In this document: piece by piece, positions 25,277 to 34,415 of the stretch | Position numbering within the stretch: position 1 is the first letter of the stretch | Layout: every line of letters begins with the position of its first letter | Source of the DNA: Verrucomicrobiota bacterium | GTDB lineage: Bacteria; Verrucomicrobiota; Verrucomicrobiia; Chthoniobacterales; Chthoniobacteraceae | Assembly (NCBI GenBank): GCA_003402745.1 | Contig: QQND01000018.1 | Location: forward strand, 1 to 44,800 | DNA: 44,800 nucleotides | Direction of reading: 5' to 3' | Program-made: the position numbers and the translations under genes | The notes under the pieces: generated by a model | What the model was told of the DNA's origin: nothing | Database searches by the model: none | Seen by the model: the letters and a program-made list of their open reading frames with translations, nothing else

Positions 25277-27802
25277 TCAGGCAGATTGTAGAAAAGGGGA
25301 AAGCCGCGCAAGATTGAGCAGGGGAACACCCGCAGAGCGCGACGCTTCGAGGTCGACGGTGAATTCTGCTACCCAGTCGTTGGACTCAGCTGGGTCGAGG
25401 AGCATCTGCTGGACGCGCCAGAGCTTTGTTTCGGGAATGGGTTCGAAGTAGGAATGCCGCGCGTTGCGGGCCTCTGGGTCGAGGCGCAGGCGTTCGTGCT
25501 CGGCGTAAAAAGCGGTGAGAGCTTCTTCGAGGGCCACTGGAGTCCAGTTCGCCGGGTTGGCAAGGTGTTCTAAAGCCCCCGTGTAATCTCCGTTTGCGAG
25601 TGCCCGCAGGAACTCAAAAATACGGGCGCGGATGAGCCCCCTGAACGTTTTTGAGTCACGTGTGATATCCGCTGCTGCCTCTTCCGCACCCGGCGGACGC
25701 AGCTCTTTTTCCGTGGTCGCGGCGTAGTTGGGGTTGCGGAGTTTTTCCCACTGTTCGATCAAGCTGGAATCGACCTGCCGGATGAGTGCGCCCAGATACT
25801 GCTCCATGTCCTGGAGTGTCTCGTTTTTTGCGGAATCCGGAACCGTCTGTGCGAGCGCCTTGTGGACGGAGGAAAGGTGTCGCAGCAGCAGTCCCTCTGA
25901 ACGCTGGAGGTCGTAGATTTTGATGTAGTCGGCAAAACTCCGGTACTCCTCAAACATTTCTCGAGCGATGGATTTCGGGCGGATGTTTTCCTGTCCGACC
26001 CAGGGATGAGCGCCTGCGAAGGTGTTGAAGGTGGTATAGATAAACTCACGGTTGGGTTTGGGATATTCTAGTTTTTCTAACTCTTCCATCCGCTGGTCGA
26101 ACTCCATCCCTTGCGACTTCATTTCCGCGATGGCGTCTCCTTTCACCTTGTCGAGCTGTTTGCGGAGGATTGCATCCGGATTTTCCAAGATGGATTCCAC
26201 CAGGGTGAGGACGACAAGTGCATAATCGGGTGCGTTGGGATCGAGTTGAGGGAGCGTGTCGTGAATGTATAACGACAACGCTTGGTTCATTGAAAAGTCG
26301 TCCTGCAGCTCGACATTGACGCGCACTTGGCGGCCTTCGAGGGTTACGATGCCGCGGCCTAGCAGGGCGCGGAACAACTGCCAGGCGCGTTTCGTGTGGA
26401 GTCTTTTTTCCTTGGGCGTTTCGTGGCTGCGCGCGATGAGTTGGCGCATGGCGCGGCCACTGTCGCCGGTCTGACTGAGGACATTTAGTAGCATCCCGTG
26501 GCTGACTTGAAAGCGGCTGGTGAGGCGCTCAGGAGCGGCGGTGATAAGTTTCTCGAAGGTTTGTTTTTCCCAGTGAAAGTAGTTTTTCTCGGGCGGTTTG
26601 CGTTTGACGAACTTTTTTCCTGTCTGGCTCTGTTTTCGTTCCAATTGCAGGTTTTCGATCGTGTGTTCGGGAGCCTGTGCGACAACCCAGCCGCAGGCGT
26701 CGAAGCCTTTGCGTCCTGCGCGGCCACTGATTTGATGGAAATCCCGGGCGCTGAGAATCCCTGTTTTTTCCCCGCCGTATTTGCAGAGTTGGGTGAAGAG
26801 GACGGTCCGGATTGGAACGTTGATGCCCACGCCAAGGGTGTCCGTGCCGCAGATCACGGGAAGCAGACCTTTTTGTGCGAGTTGTTCGACCAAAATGCGA
26901 TATTTAGGGAGCAGCCCGGCGTGGTGCAGGCCAATGCCAGCGCGAAGCCAGCGTTTGATTTCGGGGCCGTAGGGGCTGTTGAAGCGCTCCCCTTCAAGCG
27001 CTTCGGCGATGGCGGCTTTCTGTTCACGGGTGCACACCGTTAGGCTTGTGAAATTCTGGGCGTTACGAGCCGCTTCGGCCTGCGTGAAGTGGACGACATA
27101 AACCGGACTTTTGCCGGTGCGGACAAGCTCCTCGACCGTCTCTGCCAGTGGTGTTTCCGAATAAGAAAACTCGAGTGGCACGGGGCGTTCCACAGAGCGG
27201 ATGACGGCGGTGGAAAGGCCGTTGAGCCGGGTGAGTTCTTCCTCAAAGAAAGCGGTTTCCCCAAGGGTTGCGGACATCAGTAAGAAGCGCGTTTTTGGAA
27301 GCGTGAGAAGCGGAACCTGCCAGGCCACCCCTCGTTCCCGATCGGCGTAGTAGTGAAATTCGTCCATGACCACGTCGGCAATGTTTACAGCAGCGCCTTC
27401 GCGCAGGGCGATGTTGGCGAGGATTTCTGCGGTGCAGCAAAGGATGGGAGCGTCGCGGTTGATGGTGGCGTCGCCGGTGCTTAGGCCGACGTTTTCAGGA
27501 CCGAACTCGCGGCAGAGGGCAAGCCATTTTTCGTTCACCAACGCCTTGATGGGGCATGTGTAAACGGAGCGCTTTCGCTGAGAGAGGGCCTTAAAGTGGA
27601 GGGCTGTGGCTACTAGAGATTTGCCTGAGCCTGTGGGGGTGTTGAGGATGACGTTTTTTTCGTCGTAGAGTTCCAGGATTGCGTTTTCTTGGGCGGGATA
27701 GAGAGACAGGCCGCGGCTTTGAATACGCTCCAAAAACGCGCCCAGAAGAGAGTCATTGTCTGTGGCTGCCGCTTGATTTTGGAACGAATGATTTGAGAAC
27801 AC
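25277..27802 (-). CDS. DEAD/DEAH-box RNA helicase, Ski2/Mtr4-like with DUF3516
   Basis: This is an 841-residue superfamily 2 helicase resembling bacterial Ski2-like enzymes that carry a C-terminal DUF3516 region. Motifs include Walker [10 protein letters not shown] (K61), motif II MDEFHYY (about residue 145), motif [12 protein letters not shown], a [14 protein letters not shown] segment and motif [12 protein letters not shown]. The C-terminal half is helical, with a characteristic [18 protein letters not shown] patch. The role is presumably RNA or RNP remodelling, but the precise function is unknown. Only a GTG start at 27802 is consistent with the N-terminus. It is divergent from the sugar isomerase gene and is followed closely by fbp. 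Confidence 0.85.
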   Translation of the reverse strand: MFSNHSFQNQAAATDNDSLLGAFLERIQSRGLSLYPAQENAILELYDEKNVILNTPTGSGKSLVATALHFKALSQRKRSVYTCPIKALVNEKWLALCREFGPENVGLSTGDATINRDAPILCCTAEILANIALREGAAVNIADVVMDEFHYYADRERGVAWQVPLLTLPKTRFLLMSATLGETAFFEEELTRLNGLSTAVIRSVERPVPLEFSYSETPLAETVEELVRTGKSPVYVVHFTQAEAARNAQNFTSLTVCTREQKAAIAEALEGERFNSPYGPEIKRWLRAGIGLHHAGLLPKYRILVEQLAQKGLLPVICGTDTLGVGINVPIRTVLFTQLCKYGGEKTGILSARDFHQISGRAGRKGFDACGWVVAQAPEHTIENLQLERKQSQTGKKFVKRKPPEKNYFHWEKQTFEKLITAAPERLTSRFQVSHGMLLNVLSQTGDSGRAMRQLIARSHETPKEKRLHTKRAWQLFRALLGRGIVTLEGRQVRVNVELQDDFSMNQALSLYIHDTLPQLDPNAPDYALVVLTLVESILENPDAILRKQLDKVKGDAIAEMKSQGMEFDQRMEELEKLEYPKPNREFIYTTFNTFAGAHPWVGQENIRPKSIAREMFEEYRSFADYIKIYDLQRSEGLLLRHLSSVHKALAQTVPDSAKNETLQDMEQYLGALIRQVDSSLIEQWEKLRNPNYAATTEKELRPPGAEEAAADITRDSKTFRGLIRARIFEFLRALANGDYTGALEHLANPANWTPVALEEALTAFYAEHERLRLDPEARNARHSYFEPIPETKLWRVQQMLLDPAESNDWVAEFTVDLEASRSAGVPLLNLARLSPFLQSA

Positions 27803-27888
27803 GCTCCAAGATGTCCCGTGATGCGGCTTGAGGCAACCGCGCCTTCTTTCGCCTTGGCGGATTTTACATGTAGCCGTTACGGTTGGGG

Positions 27889-28446
27889 ATGAGCGTTTTT
27901 GAAAAAGCGGTGGATGATGCAGTCGCGAGCCTCGGGCAGATCCGGCAGTTGGAACCGGCGCTACTGCAGGCCGCAGATTTGGTGCGCTCCTGTCTTGTGG
28001 GAGGTCACAAGCTGCTGGTTTGTGGCAACGGAGGCAGTGCCGCGGACGGTGCGGATTTTGCGACGGAATACACGTGTCGTTTTATCAGGGACCGCAAGGC
28101 ATACCCCGCGATCAACCTTGCGGCGTGTGGCAGTCTGCTGACGGCGGTGGGAAATGACTATGGTTATGAGCAGAGTTTTTCCCGCCAGGTGGAGGCTTTT
28201 GGAAAGTCCGGCGACGTGCTTGTTGCGATTTCCACCAGCGGAAACTCGCCCAATATTTTGCTCGCGCTGGCGCGGGCGCGGGAGATGGGGTTGCGTTCGG
28301 TTGCGCTGCTGGGGAAGGACGGCGGCAAAGCGAAGGGGCTTGCGGATGTTGAATTAATTGTCAGTTCTCGTGTCACGGCCCGTGTTCAGGAAGGGCACAA
28401 GTTCCTGCTACACTCGATTTGCGAGCAGGTGGAGTGCGCGCTGTAG
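27889..28446 (+). CDS. SIS-domain sugar isomerase, GmhA-like (phosphoheptose isomerase)
   Basis: This 185-residue SIS-fold isomerase resembles sedoheptulose-7-phosphate isomerase GmhA, the first step of ADP-heptose synthesis for lipopolysaccharide. Matching stretches are [48 protein letters not shown] and the C-terminal [17 protein letters not shown]. The Gln and His metal ligands of that last helix are retained, as is Glu60. The zinc-binding His normally in the GGSAADAQH-F-A motif is Asp56 here. It could be a diverged GmhA or a related SIS protein. The ATG at 27889 is favoured over a TTG 6 bp upstream. No other heptose genes are adjacent. Confidence 0.8.
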   Translation: MSVFEKAVDDAVASLGQIRQLEPALLQAADLVRSCLVGGHKLLVCGNGGSAADGADFATEYTCRFIRDRKAYPAINLAACGSLLTAVGNDYGYEQSFSRQVEAFGKSGDVLVAISTSGNSPNILLALARAREMGLRSVALLGKDGGKAKGLADVELIVSSRVTARVQEGHKFLLHSICEQVECAL

Positions 28447-28621
28447 CGTGCCGAAGTCTTGCGGCGCAGCCCAATTTCAGCGGGTTTTGTTGGGGTTTGG
28501 ATTGTCCGTGACTCTGCCATCGTGGTGCCGGATTCCCTCCTGTAGAATCGAGGGAGCGGTGTGTCCGGAGTGAGGATGCGAGAGAGCAGGAAATTTCCGG
28601 GCGAAAAGTTGTGTCGGACTT

Positions 28622-29815
28622 TTACTGTTTGGATGCTAGCCATTGCGCGGCGTCTATTCGCGCTTGAGCGTCTGCACGGAGGATCGTTTCCAGGCTGGGG
28701 GAGGCGTCAAAAACGTGCGCATGCATGACGGCGTCGACGGTTTGCCAGATCGCAGGAAAGGCGCAGCGGCCGGAAAGGAAGGCGTCTACGGCGACTTCAT
28801 TGGCTGCGTTGAGTACGGCGGGGAGTGTACCGCCGGTCTCGCCAGCCAGTCTTGCGAGGTTGAGGGCCGGGAAGTCCGCTGTGCGTGGCGCTTCGAACTC
28901 GAGTTTTGCGAGCTGGGCGAAGTTAATTGGAGGAAGACGATTCGGGACTCGTTCTGGCCAGGTCACTGCGTACTGGATGGGGAAACACATGTCTGTGACC
29001 GAGAGCTGTGCGAGCACGGAGCTGTCTACGAATTCGACCATTGAGTGGATGATGCTCTGGGGGTGGACGACGACTTCCACGCGGTTCATGGGGATGTCGA
29101 AAAGCCAGCGGGCCTCAATCATTTCCAAGCCCTTGTTGAAGAGGGTTGCGGAATCGATGGAAATTTTTCGACCCATTTCCCAGGTTGGGTGTTTGAGTGC
29201 CTGAGTGGGAGTGACTGTGGCGAGGCTCTCCGCGGACCAAGTGCGAAAAGGGCCGCCGCTTGCGGTGAGGAGCAGACGCGACACTTCGCTTGGGTTGCGG
29301 CCCTCCAGGCATTGGAAAATCGCGTTGTGCTCGCTGTCGATGGGCAGCACACGGACGCCCCTGCGCCGGGCTGCCTCCATGACGGCTTCTCCGGCCATGA
29401 CGAGGATTTCTTTGGACGCAATCGCCACGTCTTTACCAGCCTCGATCGCAGCGAGCGTGGGGCGTAATCCAGCCGTGCCGACGATGGCGATAATGACGAG
29501 ATCGGCTTCAGGAAGCGTGGCGAGCGTGCAGAGGCCGTCTTCTCCATCGAGAATTGCGGGGCCGCCGGGACCGAGAAGTGCGCGGGCTTCGGCAGCGGCG
29601 GCGGGGTCGGCGAGAACGGCGCAGAGGGGTTTCCAGGCGCGGACTTGTTCTAGAAAGGGAGCGACGCTGCGGGCTGCGGCGAGGCCGACGATTTCCATGC
29701 GCTCGGGAATGTCGGCCGCCACTTTGAGTGAGGATTGTCCTATGGAACCGGTGCAGCCAAGGATGACGACGCGGCGTCGGCGCGGTGCAGGGGATGGAGG
29801 TGTGCCGTTTGACAT
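28622..29815 (-). CDS. dxr: 1-deoxy-D-xylulose-5-phosphate reductoisomerase
   Basis: This is the second enzyme of the MEP isoprenoid pathway: it converts DXP to MEP using NADPH and a divalent metal. The 397-residue length is standard. The N-terminal dinucleotide-binding motif is LGCTGSIGQSSLKV. The catalytic region is unmistakable: ASKEILVMAGE, PIDSEHNAIFQCLEG (metal-binding Asp and Glu), LTASGGPF, HPTWEMGRKISIDSATLFNKGLEMIEA and PQSIIHSMVEF. The start ATG overlaps the cdsA stop (TGATG), so cdsA and dxr are translationally coupled. The cdsA-dxr order recalls the uppS-cdsA-dxr-rseP clusters of many bacteria, but uppS and rseP are not next to it here. Confidence 0.97.
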   Translation of the reverse strand: MSNGTPPSPAPRRRRVVILGCTGSIGQSSLKVAADIPERMEIVGLAAARSVAPFLEQVRAWKPLCAVLADPAAAAEARALLGPGGPAILDGEDGLCTLATLPEADLVIIAIVGTAGLRPTLAAIEAGKDVAIASKEILVMAGEAVMEAARRRGVRVLPIDSEHNAIFQCLEGRNPSEVSRLLLTASGGPFRTWSAESLATVTPTQALKHPTWEMGRKISIDSATLFNKGLEMIEARWLFDIPMNRVEVVVHPQSIIHSMVEFVDSSVLAQLSVTDMCFPIQYAVTWPERVPNRLPPINFAQLAKLEFEAPRTADFPALNLARLAGETGGTLPAVLNAANEVAVDAFLSGRCAFPAIWQTVDAVMHAHVFDASPSLETILRADAQARIDAAQWLASKQ

Positions 29816-30696
29816 CAGAAACCGGGGGCGTAACGCAGGTACAAATAGAGCAGCGGCGCGGTGAAGAGAAGGGAGTCGATGAGGTCGAGTGCGCCTCCGA
29901 TGCCCGGGAGAAAATGGCCGGAATCCTTGATGTGCGTGGAGCGTTTGAGCAGGGATTCGGCGAGATCACCGAGGACTGCGGCAAAGCCTAGCACGAGGCC
30001 GAGGATTACGGCGCTTGCCATAGAGCCGATAAGGCCGAGCTGGGAGGGGAAGATTCGGACGAGGATGACGGAGGTGAGAATTGAGTGTCCGAGGGCGCCG
30101 AAAAAACCCTCCCACGTTTTTTTCGGGGAGATCCGTGGGATCATGGGATGTTTGCCGATGAGGGAGCCGGTCAAGTAGGCCCCGCAATCGGACATCTTTG
30201 TGACGGCCGCCAGGTAAAGAAGGTAGAAGTGGCCGGTGAGATGGCCGTCGGCGTTTTTGGGCGTGAGGTAGATTAGATTGACGGTGTTGGCACCGAGATA
30301 GGGGATGTAGACGAGGCCAAGGAGAGTGTATCCGATGGCGGAGAGGGGAAGGGTGTCGGCGTTTCTGTGGAAGATTTGGCGTGTGAACACGAGCAGGGCG
30401 CTGAGGAGGAGTGCGGCGGATTCGAAAACGAAGGCCTGGTCTGGGCCCCGTGTGGCGCCGATGGCGAGGGCGCCTAGGATGAGCGTGGCGCCCGCAGCGA
30501 GGCCTGTGCGAGGGAAATGAGGAAAGGAATCAGCGGCGAGCATGGTGTAAAACTCGCGCAGGCCACCGAGGACCAGGCCTGCGACGAGGAGCCAGAGGCC
30601 GGGTTCGTAAGCCCAATAGAGCACGGCTGAGCAGATTCCCCACAGCGTGGCGCTGCTAAGGAAGCGGGCAAGGAAGGTCTGTAAGGCGGAACCCAT
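29815..30696 (-). CDS. cdsA: Phosphatidate cytidylyltransferase
   Basis: This integral membrane enzyme makes CDP-diacylglycerol from phosphatidic acid and CTP, the branch point of phospholipid synthesis. The 293-residue protein has about eight hydrophobic helices. The CdsA landmarks are present: SPKKTWEGFFGALGHSI in the middle and a C-terminal LLKRSTHIKDSGHFLPGIGG segment with DS following. The usual PGHGG...DR signature appears as PGIGG...DL, so the His and Arg are replaced while the metal-linked Asp residues remain. It overlaps dxr by a shared TGATG junction. The ATG start is the only reasonable one. Confidence 0.93.
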   Translation of the reverse strand: MGSALQTFLARFLSSATLWGICSAVLYWAYEPGLWLLVAGLVLGGLREFYTMLAADSFPHFPRTGLAAGATLILGALAIGATRGPDQAFVFESAALLLSALLVFTRQIFHRNADTLPLSAIGYTLLGLVYIPYLGANTVNLIYLTPKNADGHLTGHFYLLYLAAVTKMSDCGAYLTGSLIGKHPMIPRISPKKTWEGFFGALGHSILTSVILVRIFPSQLGLIGSMASAVILGLVLGFAAVLGDLAESLLKRSTHIKDSGHFLPGIGGALDLIDSLLFTAPLLYLYLRYAPGF

Positions 30697-30789
30697 GGGG
30701 AGGCAGGAGGCTTCCTAAGCGGCGGCCTGAAAGCAAGCTCTGCGGAAGCTTGAGCGGGAATCAATAAGAGGCATCGCCATTTTATGTTC

Positions 30790-32202
30790 TTACCAGGTAT
30801 AGTGCGCAGTGTAGGTTACGATCGTTTCTGCACCCGCGGGAACCGGGATCGTGAATTCCAGAGAGTTGCTGTTTAACTGTTTGAAATTGTGACTTTTGAC
30901 TGGAATTGTCCAGGTGGCGGACCGAGCCAGATGTTCCACCACGGTGATCTCGACGGGGCCTTGCCCTTGGTTTCGCAGGCGGATTTCAAAACTTTCGTCC
31001 ATCGTCCGGCGCGGCGTGTCTGTTTGAAAATTTGTGCGTTTGTGTTCGCCGACTAAATCAAAGGCGTTTCCCAGTTTAATTTTCAGCTTCTCGTTGCGCG
31101 GAGTGTGGTCGACGAGGTCCTCGCCCACAAACTCGAGTTGTTCGCCATCTTTTCGATACACACGCATACTCCCGGCGGGGAGTGGAGCGGCTTCAGCGTT
31201 CGTAAATTCGAGGGAGGAGGTTACTTTTCGTTGGGCCGCTGTGGTTCCCCAGTCGCTTTCGGTGATGGTTTGGCCGAAGAATTGGAGTTCGGGAGTGGCG
31301 TCGTAGGTGTAAATGCGTCGGATGGGGATCGCCGCCGCGCGGGTGAATTCGAGTTGCTTGGTTTCCTGATCTCTGAGCGTGGTGGGGCGGGGCAGGGTAT
31401 AGAGGTGAAAATCGTCAAACGTTTTTTCGCTCACGGCGTCCATGCCGCGTTGTTCGTAGAGTACGGCAGCTTTCATCACCTGAGCGCGGGGGGCGGGTTC
31501 TGCTCGATGCACGTCACCGGCCATGAGTTTGATGCGGGCGTTTTCAAATTGTTTGCCGGAGTTGTTTTTGATGGTGATCCATCCGTTGATGTCGGCAGCT
31601 GAACCTGTTTCGTGCAGGACGAGGTTGTAGCTTGCCGTCCACTCCAGTCCTTGGGTGAGGTAGGCGAGTTCCGCTTGGAGGCTGGCGGCTTCGGGGCTTT
31701 GGATTTTCCAGTTCAGGAGCGGCTTGAGGCGTAATCCCTCATCCTTGAGGGAAGGAAACAGGGGGCGGCCAGGGAGCTCAAATTGGATTTTTCCATCCAC
31801 CTCGATCATGGGCTCTACAGGTTGTCCTCCAGGCACATAGCCGCTTCGGATGACCTTTCCCTCCAGAATGCGGTCGCCCTTTTGGGGGTCGTGAACGAGA
31901 AAGGAGACGGGCAGGCCCTCAAAGCGGTCTAGCAGAGTGATTTGGTTGACGGGATCGTTCTGGTAATTTTGCTCGAGGATGGAGAGTGGGATTTTGCCGG
32001 AGGGATCTCGGAGAATGACGGTGCTTGGATCCAAACTTGCGGTGGCACCGGAGTACCTGACGTTGTTTTCGCCTGCCTTGAGCTCCAGAGGAACGATATC
32101 GCGGACGACGGCAAACCGTCCGTTGTAGATGGTGAGTCCGGGTTGGGCGGAGGCGTTTAGGCCCAAGACGGCTGAAGCTAGGAGGAAAAGGCGGTTTTTC
32201 AT
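30790..32202 (-). CDS. Exported DUF4139-domain protein
   Basis: This 470-residue protein has a signal peptide (MKNRLFLLASAVLGLNASAQ) and resembles DUF4139 proteins, a family loosely annotated as mucoidy-inhibitor-A-like. The body is beta-rich. Recognisable blocks are TIYNGRFAVVRDIVPLELKAG at the start (the gut-like N-terminal strand pair), SYNLVLHE, INGWITIKNNSGKQFENARI in the middle, and TRAAAIPIRRIYTYDA, SMRVYRKDGEQLEFVGED and an FQTDTPRRTMDESFEIRLRN block near the end. No catalytic motif is visible, so it may be structural or a binding protein in the envelope. I chose the ATG at the signal peptide rather than the one 18 bp upstream. Function unknown. Confidence 0.75.
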   Translation of the reverse strand: MKNRLFLLASAVLGLNASAQPGLTIYNGRFAVVRDIVPLELKAGENNVRYSGATASLDPSTVILRDPSGKIPLSILEQNYQNDPVNQITLLDRFEGLPVSFLVHDPQKGDRILEGKVIRSGYVPGGQPVEPMIEVDGKIQFELPGRPLFPSLKDEGLRLKPLLNWKIQSPEAASLQAELAYLTQGLEWTASYNLVLHETGSAADINGWITIKNNSGKQFENARIKLMAGDVHRAEPAPRAQVMKAAVLYEQRGMDAVSEKTFDDFHLYTLPRPTTLRDQETKQLEFTRAAAIPIRRIYTYDATPELQFFGQTITESDWGTTAAQRKVTSSLEFTNAEAAPLPAGSMRVYRKDGEQLEFVGEDLVDHTPRNEKLKIKLGNAFDLVGEHKRTNFQTDTPRRTMDESFEIRLRNQGQGPVEITVVEHLARSATWTIPVKSHNFKQLNSNSLEFTIPVPAGAETIVTYTAHYTW

Positions 32203-32235
32203 GGGGATTCGCGACTGCATGTTTTTTCGTGGAAC

Positions 32236-32958
32236 TCAGAGCGCTTCAGGAGTGGCGGGTGCTGCTGCTGGCTGTTTGCGTCTTTTCGGGGAGTTTTTGC
32301 GGCCTATTTTGGAGGCGTCCTTTTCTGCGCTTGGGCAAAGCCCGCGGATTTCGCAGTTCAAACAGTCTGGTTTAAGGGCACCGCACCTGCGCCGACCGTG
32401 CCAGATGAGCCAGTGGCTCAGGACGGCCCATTGCGGTTTTGGAACGAAGCGCATGAGGTCGGCCTCGATATTTTCGGGCGAACGGTGCCTGGAAAGTCCG
32501 AGTCGGCCCGAAAGCCTTTGGACGTGGGTGTCGACGACGACGCCTTCCGGAAGGCCGAACGCATCGCCGAGGACCACGTTGGCAGTTTTGCGGCCCACTC
32601 CGGGCAGGCTGGTTAGAGCGGCCAGGCTCTGCGGCACCTCGCCCCCGTGGGAGGCCAACAGCGCTTGCGCGCAGGCTTTGAGGTGTTTGGCTTTGGAGCG
32701 GAAAAAACCGGTAGGCTGGACGATGGCCTCGAGGTCGGCCTGGGGGATCTCCGCGTAATCTTTTGGAGTGCGGCAGCGCTCAAATAAGCGTCGGGTGACC
32801 TGGTTGACCCGGACATCGGTGCACTGGGCGGAGAGAATGGTTGCCATCAAAAGTTCCAGCGGGTTGCTGAAGACCAGTTCGCAATGGGCGTGGGGATAGG
32901 TTTTGGCGAGCACCTCAAGGAGGGCGGATATGCGTTGTTTTTTGGGGAGTGCAGGCAC
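32236..32958 (-). CDS. nth: Endonuclease III (DNA glycosylase/AP lyase)
   Basis: This is a base-excision repair enzyme that removes oxidised pyrimidines and nicks the abasic site. The helix-hairpin-helix LPGVGRKTANVVLG contains the catalytic Lys, and VVDTHVQRLSGRLGL contains the catalytic Asp. The C-terminal [4Fe-4S] cluster motif has correct C-x6-C-x2-C-x5-C spacing (CGALKPDCLNCEIRGLC). A basic, Ala/Pro-rich tail of about 30 residues follows. The N-terminus is uncertain. The frame stays open to a GTG at 33039, but the GTG at 32958 best matches the usual protein start and gives 240 residues. It lies 33 bp upstream of the DUF4139 gene on the same strand. Confidence 0.95.
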   Translation of the reverse strand: MPALPKKQRISALLEVLAKTYPHAHCELVFSNPLELLMATILSAQCTDVRVNQVTRRLFERCRTPKDYAEIPQADLEAIVQPTGFFRSKAKHLKACAQALLASHGGEVPQSLAALTSLPGVGRKTANVVLGDAFGLPEGVVVDTHVQRLSGRLGLSRHRSPENIEADLMRFVPKPQWAVLSHWLIWHGRRRCGALKPDCLNCEIRGLCPSAEKDASKIGRKNSPKRRKQPAAAPATPEAL

Positions 32959-33202
32959 GGCGCTTGGGATGGTTAAACTTAATCTTGGCTCAGATGGTGG
33001 CCAATTGCAGTGAGCAGTTGGTAAAAAGTGCGGGGGCACAACCTGGGGGACGCCGGGGCGGTTTGGCGTTTCTGAGGGGTTTGAGCGCAGGACAGGGCGC
33101 GTCTTTCCCGTTTTGACGGGGGCTTTTGTATGCCTTTTGGGCGGCTTTGGTAAAATCGCGGCTTAACTCGCTGGCATTTCGGGGTAGTGTTTCAAACAAA
33201 CT

Positions 33203-34348
33203 ATGGACCTGACTCGCACAGCTTATGGAACGTGGAATGGCGGCCGCTTCATGCATTTTGGAGAACCAATTTCGGACGAACGCTTTATAGAAGTTATCCG
33301 GCATGCGTATGAAAGCGGAATTCGTACTTTTATGACTTCCGATGTCTACGGTAATGGCGCAGCGGACACGATGCTGGGTGCGGCATTGAAGGGGATTCCT
33401 CGCGATTCTTACTGCCTGGTGGGAATGATCGGGCATGATTTTTACAAGGGCGAGCGCGTGGGGTCCAAGGGCTTCCCCCGGTTTACCGACCCCGCTCTGC
33501 GCAGCCCGCGCGACTACGCGGAATACATCGATATGGCAACGGAGCGGGAGTTGGAGCGTTGCGGTACGGACCATTTCGACTGTTTGATGCTGCATAATCC
33601 CGACTACACGGGCTACAGCAGCGATGCGGTTTGGAAAGGGATGGAACAGGTCAAGGAGCGGAAACTGGCGCACCGCCTTGGGGTGGCTCCGGGGCCTGCC
33701 AACGGGTTTAGTCTGGATCTGCTCCTGTGTTTCGAGCGATTCGGGCCCCTGCTGGACTGGGCGATGGTAATTCTCAACCCGCTGGAGCCATGGCCCGGTA
33801 GATTGTGCCTCGATGGTGCCAAGCAGGCAGGCGTGAAACTCATCACTCGCGTTGTGGACCATGGCGGCCTTTTCCACGGGGATGTGAAGCCTGGACATGA
33901 ATTCACCAAGTACGACCACCGTTCCTACCGGCCTGCAGGTTGGGTCGAGGGCGGAAACGCCAAGATCGACGAGTTTCGGCATATTGCTCAGAAACACGGG
34001 CTGAGTTTGCTCCAGTTTGCGTGCCTCTGGAACCTTGCACACGAGCCGGTGGAAAGCGTTGTCCCGACGATCATCCAAGAGATTGGCGAGGGCGCCCGAG
34101 CCATCGAGTCGAAGGTGGATGATCTAGCTGCCCTGCCCGAGCAAGTGTTGACGCAGGAGGAGGTCGAGGAAGTTGCGGCGATTGGCAACAACAAAGGCTG
34201 CATGGATTTAAAAGGCGGCAACCCTTCCCATCAGGGGGAGCCGTTGCCGGACCGCTGGGCGATCAACAGTGACTTGGCGGGGGTCGCCAAACGCTGGGCG
34301 ATTGATCCCTCCGTCGAACTCGCCTACGCGCACGCGCCGGTCGCGTAG
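33203..34348 (+). CDS. Aldo/keto reductase superfamily protein with degenerate catalytic tetrad
   Basis: This 381-residue protein has an AKR TIM-barrel pattern. RTFMTSDVYGNGAADTMLGAAL matches the family motif FDTAxxYGxGxSExxLGxAL, DCLMLHNPD is the strand bearing the His, and FACLWNLAHEPVESVVPTI matches the late cofactor-side region. Of the catalytic tetrad, Tyr49 and His131 are retained. The Asp position is Met44 and the Lys position is Met75 (LVGMIGHD in place of a TK segment). It may therefore bind NADPH without normal reduction, or use shifted residues. A C-terminal extension of about 50 residues is Gly/Asn-rich. It diverges from nth and converges on leuD. Confidence 0.85.
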   Translation: MDLTRTAYGTWNGGRFMHFGEPISDERFIEVIRHAYESGIRTFMTSDVYGNGAADTMLGAALKGIPRDSYCLVGMIGHDFYKGERVGSKGFPRFTDPALRSPRDYAEYIDMATERELERCGTDHFDCLMLHNPDYTGYSSDAVWKGMEQVKERKLAHRLGVAPGPANGFSLDLLLCFERFGPLLDWAMVILNPLEPWPGRLCLDGAKQAGVKLITRVVDHGGLFHGDVKPGHEFTKYDHRSYRPAGWVEGGNAKIDEFRHIAQKHGLSLLQFACLWNLAHEPVESVVPTIIQEIGEGARAIESKVDDLAALPEQVLTQEEVEEVAAIGNNKGCMDLKGGNPSHQGEPLPDRWAINSDLAGVAKRWAIDPSVELAYAHAPVA

Positions 34349-34365
34349 GGTTGGAGGGATTTAGG

Positions 34366-34404
34366 TGGGGGCGGGCTGATGTGTAGAAGAGCCACCCGCC
34401 CCCA
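34366..34404. terminator. Strong hairpin between convergent genes
   Basis: TGGGGGCGGG and CCCGCCCCCA form a perfect 10-bp GC-rich stem around a 19-nt loop, midway between the convergent AKR and leuD stop codons. It lacks a T-tract on either side. A bidirectional transcription barrier is likely from position and stability. Confidence 0.5.
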
Positions 34405-34415
34405 GCGCGAGGGGA

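Noticed and set aside
20680-27802. Two helicases considered as a defence island
   Set aside because: HrpB and the DUF3516 helicase are housekeeping-type RNA helicases. No nuclease, methylase or other defence partner lies nearby.
32990-34078. 362-codon minus-strand frame opposite the aldo/keto reductase
   Set aside because: It is antisense to a recognisable AKR and has no family features.
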